Notes under the pieces: model-generated | Told to the model about the DNA's origin: nothing | Database searches by the model: none | What the model saw: the letters and a program-made list of their open reading frames with translations, nothing else | Shown here: positions 1-6,005 of the stretch, one piece after another | Layout of the letters: the number at the start of each line of letters is the position of its first letter | How positions within the stretch are numbered: the stretch's first letter is position 1 | Made by a program: the position numbers and the translations under genes | Source: Oscillospiraceae bacterium | Lineage (GTDB): Bacteria; Bacillota; Clostridia; UBA1381 | DNA: 10,696 nt | Assembly: GCA_022508725.1 (NCBI GenBank) | Contig: JAFLUR010000054.1 | Location: 1-10,696 of the forward strand | Direction: 5' to 3'

Positions 1-1
1 C

Positions 2-319
2 AAATATCTTCTTGAAACCGAACGGCATTATAAATCGGTATCCGAACCCACAGCGGCGGACTGCGAGAATTTAAAAGAGCATATACATAATTTTCAGCAT
101 GAACGGCTTATTCATCTTATCGTCACCTGTCTTTTCGCCGCGGTGGTGCTGTATTCCTTTGCAATGATGATTTTTGATGATAATATTGCATGGGCGGTGC
201 TTTCGGTAATATCAATTCCGCTTGAATTTGCATATACCGTGCATTATTTTCATCTTGAAAACGGAGTTCAGCGGCTTTATAAAATTTATGATGAAATGAA
301 GAAACAGAATACCCCCTGA
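2..319 (+). CDS. C-terminal part of a small membrane protein (5' end outside window)
   Basis: The frame is open from the left edge and ends at TGA 317-319, giving 105 residues with no start codon in view. The visible part has a charged stretch (about residues 1-35), then two hydrophobic segments at about 36-58 and 62-83 joined by a very short acidic turn (DDN). A charged tail of about 20 residues rich in K, E and D follows. The two segments form a helical hairpin, so the protein is probably anchored in the cytoplasmic membrane with its visible N-terminal part and its tail on the same side. I do not recognise a family. Coding is supported by the uninterrupted frame, the sensible composition and the terminator that starts inside its last codons. 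It converges with the phosphoribosyltransferase-like gene on the other strand. Confidence 0.72.
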   Translation, partial: KYLLETERHYKSVSEPTAADCENLKEHIHNFQHERLIHLIVTCLFAAVVLYSFAMMIFDDNIAWAVLSVISIPLEFAYTVHYFHLENGVQRLYKIYDEMKKQNTP

Positions 320-349
320 CCGTATTGATCGGAGATATTCTGTTTTTTT
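302..349 (+). terminator. Intrinsic terminator of the left-edge membrane protein gene
   Basis: A perfect 10-bp stem (AAACAGAATA at 302-311 with TATTCTGTTT at 336-345) is followed by Ts to 349. The 24-nt loop can form a further CCG/CGG pairing. The left arm overlaps the last codons of the membrane protein gene. On the opposite strand the stem is followed only by CTTCATTTC, so termination of leftward transcripts here would be weak. Confidence 0.7.
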
Positions 350-405
350 CAAACAATATGCCGTTGGAATACCGATTTCCCGGTATCTGAAGCTTCACCG
401 CACTT

Positions 406-1047
406 TTATATTCTCGAATATCCGTAGCCGTTTACAATAGCGTCTATCTTCTGTCCCTTTTTGCAGAACGGACATTCATCAAACGAATAGGTTTCATAAC
501 TCGGAAGATCGTCTGCCTTAAACAATGTATTGATCTTAACTCCTTCGATCTCATCCGCCGCACTGAATATCGAGGAAATTCCCACTATCTCGCCGCCGTA
601 ATACTGCATTACCCTGTGCGCACGTTTTATGGTCTTTCCGGTCGTTACGGAAGATACCATAAGAACAACCTTTTTGTTCATGATCATAGGCTGCACATTG
701 TCGCGGAATAATATCTGACCGTTGGGATTGAACTCGGGAGTTATGACATTTATGTTGCTGTTTTCATTAATGGATTTATGCGAATTTGATACAGCTTTCG
801 CAAAAAATGCGCCTATGACCTCTGTGCCGTCCATGCATATGACCGTATCGATCGGTGTGTTCATATAGTTGGATGTCATTTCATTCGCCGCGCTTTCAGC
901 CATAATATGCTGATGCTTGATGCTTGTCATATCCACATAATAATCCACATGAGAATGTGACGTCGCAAAATGCCCGGGAATTACGTTTATAGATATTTTG
1001 CTGTTTCTGCTTGACTTAATTTTTATGGCTCTTTTTTCCATAACCAT
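406..1047 (-). CDS. Orotate phosphoribosyltransferase-like protein with atypical PRPP loop
   Basis: The 213-residue protein has a type I phosphoribosyltransferase layout. A core strand (PIDTVICMDGTEVIGAFFA, about 65-83) resembles the substrate-handling part of orotate PRTases. A PRPP-loop-like segment VVLMVSSVTTGKTI lies at 127-140, and a C-terminal CPFCKKG (C192, C195) matches the Cys pair at the end of many clostridial and archaeal PyrE proteins. In working PRTases the loop normally carries two adjacent acidic residues before the TTG; here they are Ser132-Ser133, so catalysis or PRPP binding may be altered. From memory, related clostridial proteins share this change, so it is probably a family trait and not decay. 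ATG 1047 has AAAGGGA six bases upstream; ATG 1041 is a possible alternative. The gene has its own promoter and leader hairpin downstream of recQ. A nucleotide salvage or regulatory role is inference. Confidence 0.8.
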   Translation of the reverse strand: MVMEKRAIKIKSSRNSKISINVIPGHFATSHSHVDYYVDMTSIKHQHIMAESAANEMTSNYMNTPIDTVICMDGTEVIGAFFAKAVSNSHKSINENSNINVITPEFNPNGQILFRDNVQPMIMNKKVVLMVSSVTTGKTIKRAHRVMQYYGGEIVGISSIFSAADEIEGVKINTLFKADDLPSYETYSFDECPFCKKGQKIDAIVNGYGYSRI

Positions 1048-1080
1048 TCACCGTCCCTTTTATATTTGTAATTTATCTTA

Positions 1081-1103
1081 TGCGGAAACCGTACCGTTCC
1101 GCA
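1081..1103 (-). promoter_or_regulatory. Hairpin in the leader of the PRTase-like gene
   Basis: A 7-bp GC-rich stem (TGCGGAA 1081-1087 with TTCCGCA 1097-1103) has a 9-nt loop and possible further AT pairing outside it across a small bulge. It falls between the predicted transcription start (about 1121) and the ribosome binding site (1054-1060). No T-run follows it on the minus strand, so it is not a terminator of recQ. It could protect the mRNA 5' end or bind a regulator; neither is shown. Confidence 0.4.
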
Positions 1104-1127
1104 CATAATAAAATATACCTTGTCTAT

Positions 1128-1157
1128 ATTATAGCATAACATACATATTTTTCGCAA
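1128..1157 (-). promoter_or_regulatory. Promoter of the PRTase-like gene
   Basis: Read on the minus strand there is a perfect -10 TATAAT (1128-1133) directly preceded by TGC (1134-1136), an extended -10 element. A partial -35, TTGCGA (1152-1157), lies 18 bases upstream. The start codon is about 75 nt downstream of the predicted transcription start. This allows expression independent of recQ. Confidence 0.6.
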
Positions 1158-1229
1158 TAGTATTATCATCAAATATTATATTTTGTGCATATTATACAAA
1201 TCCGGTATTTATAAAATATCAAAATATTG

Positions 1230-3452
1230 TCATATATGTTTATAATATTCTATAATCAAATCAAAGCTGTCAAGAATAAATCTCTGTCCCGCCTCATTGT
1301 AATATACATTGTAATAAATCTGCCCCGCCGCACCTTCTCTTTTTTCCTCAAAGATACCCGCTTGTTCGCAAAGGCGTCCCGCACGTTTGACCGTGACTCC
1401 CCTGTAATTTTTCTCTTCACGCAGATACTCATTGTTCAGAAGCCAGCCTGTGATGCAGTCGCGCAGTTTATTTATTCCTCTGTCTTTCCCTGCCGCTTCC
1501 GTAATATTTCTGCAAAGCTGAGTTATTGTTGCCTTTTCTTCCGTTTTCACCTTGCCGGCAGCCTCCGCGGCTTCTCTCAACAGCCTTACCTCGGCGCTTT
1601 CACTCTCCTCCGTCCGGTCCGAAATATTGTTAACGGAAATATAATTGTTTACAGCCTCTATAAAATATTTGCCGTAAAGCTCAAGCTTACGCTCCCCCAC
1701 TCCGGAAACTTCGAGAAATTCTTTTTCGTTCCTCGGAAGCCTCGCGCACATATCGCTCAATGATGCATCGGAAAAAATAATATACGCCGGCATCCGCTGT
1801 TCAAGAGCTATATTCGTCCTTATCCGTCTGAGCTCATCGTACAGCCGGTCATGCTCTCTGTTCGTAATATTGACAGGCTTGATTTCATCACGCTCTTTAT
1901 GTACGGTTTTCATAATAAGAGTCTTTTCGCCTTTCAAAATTTCTCTTGACTTTTCCGACACCTTCAAGACGGGATATTTGTCCTTCGATGAAAAAATATA
2001 TCCCTTATATTCAAGGTGTTCCATGACCTCACGGATATAATCGGTATGTTTATCCTTCATTATGCCGTAGGTTGTCAGTTTATCGAGTCCGAGATTGATT
2101 ATTCTTTCGCTCCTTGAACCCCGCAGCACCGATATTATTACATTTACTCCAAACCTCTGCTTTGCCCGTATTATACATGAAATTATCTTTTGACTGTCCA
2201 CGGTAATATCCGCTGTTTCGTAATTTCCGTCACAGTTACCGCAGCTGCCGCAGTAATTTTCCGATTCTTCTCCGAAATATTTGAGGATATACCGACGCAG
2301 ACAGCCGGTTATCGTGCAGTAAAACGTCATTTTTTTTAATCTGTCCATATCCCTGCGCCGTATTTCTTCGCGCGTAAAATCATCGATTTCCTCATTCCGT
2401 TCGCCGTTCTCTATGATATATTGATTTAAGCGCACATCCGATTTGCCGTAAAGTATAATACATTCCGCCGGCTCTCCGTCACGCCCGGCACGCCCCGCCT
2501 CCTGATAATAGCTTTCCATATCCTTTGGCATATTATAATGCACCACAAATGAAACATTCGACTTATCTATCCCCATTCCGAACGCATTCGTTGCGACCAT
2601 GATATTTTTTCTGTCATAAATAAAATCATTCTGACTGTTTTTTCTGTCATCATCGGTCATACCCGCATGATAACGCGCCGCGGAAAATCCGTTTTCGCAA
2701 AGCCTTTCATAAACCTCATCGACATTTTTCCTCGTACCGCAGTAGACTATGCCGCATTTACCTGCATTGCGCTTTATAATGTTCGTAAGCGCCGCGAACT
2801 TATCATCCGGCTTTTCAACGGAAAAATAAAGATTGCTCCGGTCAAATCCGGACGTAAACACAAACGGATCCTTCATTTCAAGCGATGATATAATATCCCC
2901 CTTTACCTCATCGGTCGCCGTAGCCGTGAACGCGGAAATAACGGGCTTGTACGGAAGCGCTTTATAATACTCCGCTATACGGAGATAGCTCGGTCTGAAA
3001 TCATTTCCCCACTGAGAAACACAGTGCGCCTCATCTATCGTGAGCATTGAAATATCCGTGTTCATCGAAAAATTCATAAACTCGTCGCCGCAAAGTCTTT
3101 CGGGCGTTACATATATCATTTTGTACATACCGTATGACGCATTGTAAAGTACTTTTTGTATTTGAGCGTAACTCATCGAGCTGTTTATATACGCTGCCTT
3201 TATACCGTTCTGTATAAGAGCCTCCACCTGATCCTTCATAAGAGATATAAGCGGCGATACCACTATCGTGATCCCTTTGAAAATAAGCGCCGGTATTTGA
3301 AAGCATATCGATTTTCCGGCGCCCGTAGGCATTATTCCGAGCGTATTTCTGCCGCCAAGAACAGCGTCTATGATCTGCTCCTGTCCGCCTCGAAAAGTCG
3401 TATACCCGAAATATTCCTTTAAAATTCCGTATTTTTGATTATAATTATTCAT
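1230..3452 (-). CDS. recQ: ATP-dependent DNA helicase RecQ
   Basis: This is a superfamily 2, 3'-to-5' DNA helicase for recombination and repair of stalled or broken DNA, 740 residues from ATG 3452. In order: RecQ motif 0 (FGYTTFRGGQEQII, 15-28), Walker A PTGAGKS (42-48), DEAH box (140-143), TATAT (176-180), arginine-finger motif VI QEAGRAGRDG (317-326), zinc-binding Cys384, 401, 404 and 407, winged-helix RQC region (about 415-520) and HRDC domain (about 533-606). An acidic linker and an extra domain (about 620-740) complete it, giving more than the roughly 600 residues of E. coli RecQ. An in-frame ATG at 3485 would add 11 residues but lies in the loop of the upstream terminator, so the start at 3452, preceded by AGGCAGAGAGA, is preferred. 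All core motifs are intact. Transcription probably depends on readthrough or on a weak promoter upstream. Confidence 0.95.
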   Translation of the reverse strand: MNNYNQKYGILKEYFGYTTFRGGQEQIIDAVLGGRNTLGIMPTGAGKSICFQIPALIFKGITIVVSPLISLMKDQVEALIQNGIKAAYINSSMSYAQIQKVLYNASYGMYKMIYVTPERLCGDEFMNFSMNTDISMLTIDEAHCVSQWGNDFRPSYLRIAEYYKALPYKPVISAFTATATDEVKGDIISSLEMKDPFVFTSGFDRSNLYFSVEKPDDKFAALTNIIKRNAGKCGIVYCGTRKNVDEVYERLCENGFSAARYHAGMTDDDRKNSQNDFIYDRKNIMVATNAFGMGIDKSNVSFVVHYNMPKDMESYYQEAGRAGRDGEPAECIILYGKSDVRLNQYIIENGERNEEIDDFTREEIRRRDMDRLKKMTFYCTITGCLRRYILKYFGEESENYCGSCGNCDGNYETADITVDSQKIISCIIRAKQRFGVNVIISVLRGSRSERIINLGLDKLTTYGIMKDKHTDYIREVMEHLEYKGYIFSSKDKYPVLKVSEKSREILKGEKTLIMKTVHKERDEIKPVNITNREHDRLYDELRRIRTNIALEQRMPAYIIFSDASLSDMCARLPRNEKEFLEVSGVGERKLELYGKYFIEAVNNYISVNNISDRTEESESAEVRLLREAAEAAGKVKTEEKATITQLCRNITEAAGKDRGINKLRDCITGWLLNNEYLREEKNYRGVTVKRAGRLCEQAGIFEEKREGAAGQIYYNVYYNEAGQRFILDSFDLIIEYYKHI

Positions 3453-3469
3453 ATTCTCTCTGCCTGTAA

Positions 3470-3497
3470 AAAAAGATACCCGCATCGGTATCTTTTT
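3470..3497 (-). terminator. Intrinsic terminator between the DUF975 genes and recQ
   Basis: An 11-bp stem (AAAAAGATACC 3470-3480 with GGTATCTTTTT 3487-3497) with a 6-nt loop is followed on the minus strand by a run of seven Ts (3474-3468). It sits 11 nt past the stop of the upstream DUF975 gene. A-T tracts on both sides make it potentially bidirectional. It ends just upstream of the recQ ribosome binding site, so it may also limit recQ expression. Confidence 0.8.
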
Positions 3498-3508
3498 ATT
3501 TGTTCATA

Positions 3509-4447
3509 TTAAAATATATTCGCTTTTATCGATGAAAAATCACTGTATTCCGCATAACCGCTGCGTACGGCATAGTCTTTAAGATAAAGATAGCATTGAG
3601 CTTTCGCCGCGAAATGGTACGGAACAACAAAGAATAATCCCATAAAACACACTATATAGCCCAGCAAATACCATCCTATAAACGACAAATCGAGCATAAA
3701 AAGGTTAAACTTTTGTCCCCGCATGGTTTTCTTGCTTATTTCAAATGCTCTTTTTGACGATATTTCCGGATTTTCGGCAATTATGTATTCCACCATAAAA
3801 TATTGACATTTCTTCATATATACCAGCAAACCGAGCAGCAACGACCACAATACGGGGCATAAACCCAAAATAAACTCTATCGCCATACCGCTTTCACCGC
3901 TCAAAAAATCCGCCATATTTTCCGTAACCGCGCCGCCGCCGTTCGAAACCGACGCCACCGCCGCCGATGCGACAAACAAAAGTACCGCCGTAATCACACC
4001 GAACAGCAAAGACCATAACACGATCCACATCGCAATATACCAAGTATACAAAAACATCGTCTTTACTTTATTTGTATAATTATGCCGAAAACCGTCAAAT
4101 AAATTTCCGAATCTCAGGTCATTGTTTGCCGCTTTCACATAAAATGCGACATGTCCGGATTTCAAAGGATTTATGATAAAAAACACTACCGCCGCAAATA
4201 CCGCATAAAATACGGCTGCGGTTGTGAGAAAGCTCACCGCTATCGCAGGCGTCATACTTTCAAATTCACCGTAATCTCCCACTGTCGATAAAACTCCCAG
4301 AAAAATCAGGAGAATGTAAAAGATGCTCATAACCGTTCCCAAAATCATTGACGACCCCGTCGCGGTTAAGAACGAAACCATCACAGACCACCAATATGAA
4401 TATCTCAGTGTTTCTCTTGCTCTATCCTTTAATTGCGCTATGTTCAT
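3509..4447 (-). CDS. DUF975 family membrane protein (second of a tandem pair)
   Basis: A 312-residue integral membrane protein of the DUF975 family, whose function is unknown. It opens with a short amphipathic segment (MNIAQLKDRARETLRYSYWW) and has about five to six hydrophobic segments (about 22-55, 66-92, 132-165, 188-210, 248-278). Family hallmarks are LFDGF (116-120), the segment NPEISSKRAFEISKKTMRGQ (226-245) between membrane segments, SFIGW (255-259) and VPYHFAAKAQCYLYLK near the end. There is no signal peptide beyond the first helix and no catalytic motif. AAAGGAGA (4453-4460) five bases upstream fixes the start. It follows a paralogue with a 71-bp gap and no terminator, so the two are probably co-transcribed, ending at the hairpin at 3470-3497. 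Some DUF975 proteins lie near peptide export loci, but nothing here points to that. Confidence 0.88.
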   Translation of the reverse strand: MNIAQLKDRARETLRYSYWWSVMVSFLTATGSSMILGTVMSIFYILLIFLGVLSTVGDYGEFESMTPAIAVSFLTTAAVFYAVFAAVVFFIINPLKSGHVAFYVKAANNDLRFGNLFDGFRHNYTNKVKTMFLYTWYIAMWIVLWSLLFGVITAVLLFVASAAVASVSNGGGAVTENMADFLSGESGMAIEFILGLCPVLWSLLLGLLVYMKKCQYFMVEYIIAENPEISSKRAFEISKKTMRGQKFNLFMLDLSFIGWYLLGYIVCFMGLFFVVPYHFAAKAQCYLYLKDYAVRSGYAEYSDFSSIKANIF

Positions 4448-4518
4448 AAAAATCTCCTTTCGCCGCGCCGCGCTTTTTTATCCCGGGCATACGTCAGTAT
4501 CAATAAATTGCAATAATA

Positions 4519-5421
4519 TTAAAATATATTCGGATCTTTTACGGGCGAAAAATCACCGTATTCCGCAACTCCGTTTCGAACAGCGATTTCTTTCAGGTAA
4601 AAATAGCACTGCGTTCTCGCCGCGTAATAATACGGCATAACAAAGTGTACTCCTATACAGCACGCCAAAATACCCAGCAGAACCCATCCAATAAACGACA
4701 CGTCAAGAACAAAAACGTTGAATTTTTGTCCTTTCATGGTTTTTTTGCTTATTTCAAATGCTCTTTTCGATGATATTTCCGGATTTTCGGCGATTATGTA
4801 TTCTACCATAAAATATTGACATTTTTTTATATATATCGGTATACCGATCATCAGCGACCACAATGTTATGTACAAAGCGAACAGAAGCATTATCCTTATA
4901 TCATTTCCGTCAAGCAAAGCATCCGTCATATTCGCAAGTGTGCCGTCATTTAAGGCAAACACCGCCGCTGCTGTCAAGATCAAAAAAATTACGGACATAA
5001 TTACCGAAAACAGAAAAGACCACAATGCGATATACAGATCATACAAAAACATTGTCTTTACATTGTTTTTGTAATTATACCGAAAACCGTCCGCCATATG
5101 TCCGAACCTTACGTCTCTGAGAGCAGCTTTTATATAGAATGAATTATGTCCTATTCTTACGGGATTTGAAACAAACACCGCTATCGCCGCTCCGATCAAA
5201 ATAAATATGACCGCAACCGTGATAATACCCACCCATACGGCAAGCGGCAGATTTGAAAATTCGCCGTATCCTCCTTCCGACGCAAGCTGCGAAGAGCTTG
5301 AGCTTCCCGCACCTCTGCCGCCTCCGCATACGATCGCAAATATAAACGACACAAGCACAGACCACCAGTATGAGTACCTCAGTACCTCTCTCGCCTTGGC
5401 TTTTAATTCCGATATATTCAT
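4519..5421 (-). CDS. DUF975 family membrane protein (first of a tandem pair)
   Basis: A 300-residue paralogue of the next gene, also DUF975 and of unknown function. It shares the N-terminal LRYSYWWSV, the DGFRYNY and VKTMFLY block (111-127), and a run of 31 residues identical to its partner (199-229, starting KKCQYFMVEY), followed by GQKFN and SFIGW. The N-terminal half differs: the first hydrophobic segment is cut short by a glycine/serine-rich stretch (33-44, GGGRGAGSSSSS) where the partner has a long helix, so the topology there may differ. GAAGGAGA five bases upstream fixes the start. It is the first gene after a long structured leader with a consensus promoter at 5767-5795. The pair arose by tandem duplication; the proteins may act together, but that is inference. 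Confidence 0.88.
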   Translation of the reverse strand: MNISELKAKAREVLRYSYWWSVLVSFIFAIVCGGGRGAGSSSSSQLASEGGYGEFSNLPLAVWVGIITVAVIFILIGAAIAVFVSNPVRIGHNSFYIKAALRDVRFGHMADGFRYNYKNNVKTMFLYDLYIALWSFLFSVIMSVIFLILTAAAVFALNDGTLANMTDALLDGNDIRIMLLFALYITLWSLMIGIPIYIKKCQYFMVEYIIAENPEISSKRAFEISKKTMKGQKFNVFVLDVSFIGWVLLGILACCIGVHFVMPYYYAARTQCYFYLKEIAVRNGVAEYGDFSPVKDPNIF

Positions 5422-5462
5422 AAAAATCTCCTTCCGCCGTGCCTGGCAAAATCCGGCTTTTC

Positions 5463-5468
5463 ATTATA
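5463..5468 (-). promoter_or_regulatory. Possible second, proximal promoter for the DUF975 pair
   Basis: A perfect TATAAT is present on the minus strand at 5463-5468, about 40 nt upstream of the first DUF975 start, but no good -35 hexamer is found at 15-19 bases. It would produce a short leader without the tandem repeat. Chance occurrence in AT-rich DNA is quite possible. Confidence 0.3.
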
Positions 5469-5517
5469 AAGCATACATAGGGAAACACCGAATAAATCAA
5501 TATCAAAAAATAATTCG

Positions 5518-5614
5518 GCAGCCCGGGTTGGTCATAAAACTTCGTTTTATTGCTCACCCATGCAGCCCGGGTTGGTCATAAAACTTCGTTTTACCTGTCA
5601 CCCATGCAGCCGGG
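5518..5614. repeat. 44-bp tandem repeat, two full copies plus a 9-base remnant
   Basis: Copies at 5518-5561 and 5562-5605 are identical over the first 32 bases and differ at four of the last twelve. A partial third copy, GCAGCCGGG (5606-5614), lacks one C. Each full copy holds the palindrome CCCGGG and a small hairpin with a TTC loop (ATAAAAC/GTTTTAT at 5534-5550 in the first copy, TAAAAC/GTTTTA in the second). The period is not a multiple of three and no credible gene crosses it. It lies in the predicted leader of the DUF975 transcript, about 100 nt upstream of the start codon. It could be a slipped duplication of a dispersed intergenic repeat or an RNA-level regulatory element. Confidence 0.9.
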
Positions 5615-5662
5615 AAAAGCGTATATTTTTTCGTAAATTATTTTTTGATTACCTTTAAAACG

Positions 5663-5693
5663 GTGTTTACCCGGATTTTTTCGCCCGAAACAC
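5663..5693 (-). promoter_or_regulatory. Hairpin in the DUF975 leader, possible attenuator
   Basis: On the minus strand GTGTTT pairs with AAACAC (5688-5693 with 5663-5668), with an inner CGG/CCG pairing. Two bases after the stem come four Ts (CGTTTTAAA). The T-run is short, so termination would be partial at best; it may simply be a structural hairpin. Confidence 0.35.
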
Positions 5694-5711
5694 GAATACC
5701 GCATGATTATT

Positions 5712-5752
5712 CCGACTTGTTTCCGTATTTACGATATTCCGGAAACGATCGG
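5712..5752 (-). promoter_or_regulatory. Promoter-proximal stem-loop in the DUF975 leader
   Basis: GTTTCCG (5719-5725) pairs with CGGAAAC (5740-5746), and outside a small asymmetric internal loop CCGA (5712-5715) pairs with TCGG (5749-5752). The loop is 14 nt. It would form at the very 5' end of a transcript starting near 5760. No known riboswitch class was recognised. Confidence 0.45.
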
Positions 5753-5766
5753 ATTATTCAAGTTAC

Positions 5767-5795
5767 AATATATCATATTTATATTTATTTGTCAA
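5767..5795 (-). promoter_or_regulatory. Consensus promoter reading toward the DUF975 genes
   Basis: On the minus strand: TTGACA (5790-5795, perfect -35), a 17-base spacer, and TATATT (5767-5772) preceded by TGA, which gives an extended -10. This is the best sigma-A-type promoter in the window. Transcription would start near 5760, about 340 nt before the first DUF975 start codon, so it predicts a long untranslated leader that includes the tandem repeat. Confidence 0.7.
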
Positions 5796-5907
5796 TAAAT
5801 TAATGATTTTAACGAAACTTTATGCCTCAAACCCTTTTTATGTTAAAAACAGCCGTAACCGTCCGGGAATATTCCGATAATATTTTGTAAAAAAACAAAA
5901 AATGTTA

Positions 5908-5936
5908 TTGTACATGATAAAAAAATATGCTATAAT
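5908..5936 (+). promoter_or_regulatory. Promoter of ddh
   Basis: TTGTAC (5908-5913), a 17-base spacer, and a perfect TATAAT (5931-5936) with TGC directly in front (extended -10). The predicted start near 5943 gives a leader of about 60 nt, too short for a lysine riboswitch. The region from 5942 to 5973 can fold (CGGAC with GTCCG outside, an AT-rich stem inside) at the extreme 5' end of the mRNA. Confidence 0.75.
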
Positions 5937-6005
5937 ATACTCGGACAGTATATATTGGATATATATCGGTCCGGACTATTAAATTTTTAAGGAGATATGA
6001 GACAA

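Larger units (their letters stand above)
5422..5988. other. Divergent intergenic region of about 570 bases without a gene
   Basis: The region separates the leftward DUF975 pair from rightward ddh. It contains, from left to right, a possible proximal TATAAT, the 44-bp tandem repeat, two leader hairpins, the consensus leftward promoter, a very AT-rich stretch (about 5770-5935) and the ddh promoter. Frames are short on both strands and lack ribosome binding sites, so I see no small gene. A GTG-initiated leftward frame from 5557 merely runs out of frame into the DUF975 gene. Confidence 0.7.

Noticed and set aside
369..386. ATACCG/CGGTAT hairpin as terminator of the PRTase-like gene
   Set aside because: Only six base pairs and no T-run follows on the minus strand (CCAACGG instead).
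1134..1229. A terminator after recQ
   Set aside because: The AT-rich sequence has no GC-containing stem followed by Ts on the minus strand; recQ transcripts may run into the next gene.
1227..1763. A 178-codon rightward open frame opposite the end of recQ
   Set aside because: It is antisense to the intact HRDC and C-terminal region of RecQ, has no ribosome binding site and no recognisable motif.
5144..5557. A leftward frame starting with GTG in the tandem repeat (begins MSNKTKFYDQPGL)
   Set aside because: It runs out of frame into the DUF975 gene and lacks a ribosome binding site. The start looks protein-like only because the repeat happens to be open; the second copy hits a stop in the same phase.
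5518..5614. CRISPR array
   Set aside because: The units are directly adjacent with no spacers, there are only two, and no cas genes are nearby.
5883..5900. TTTTGT/ACAAAA hairpin in the intergenic region
   Set aside because: Purely AT-rich pairing in AT-rich DNA; expected by chance and not near a gene end.
5937..6005. Lysine or other riboswitch upstream of ddh
   Set aside because: The predicted leader is about 60 nt and lacks the multi-helix junction such a switch needs.
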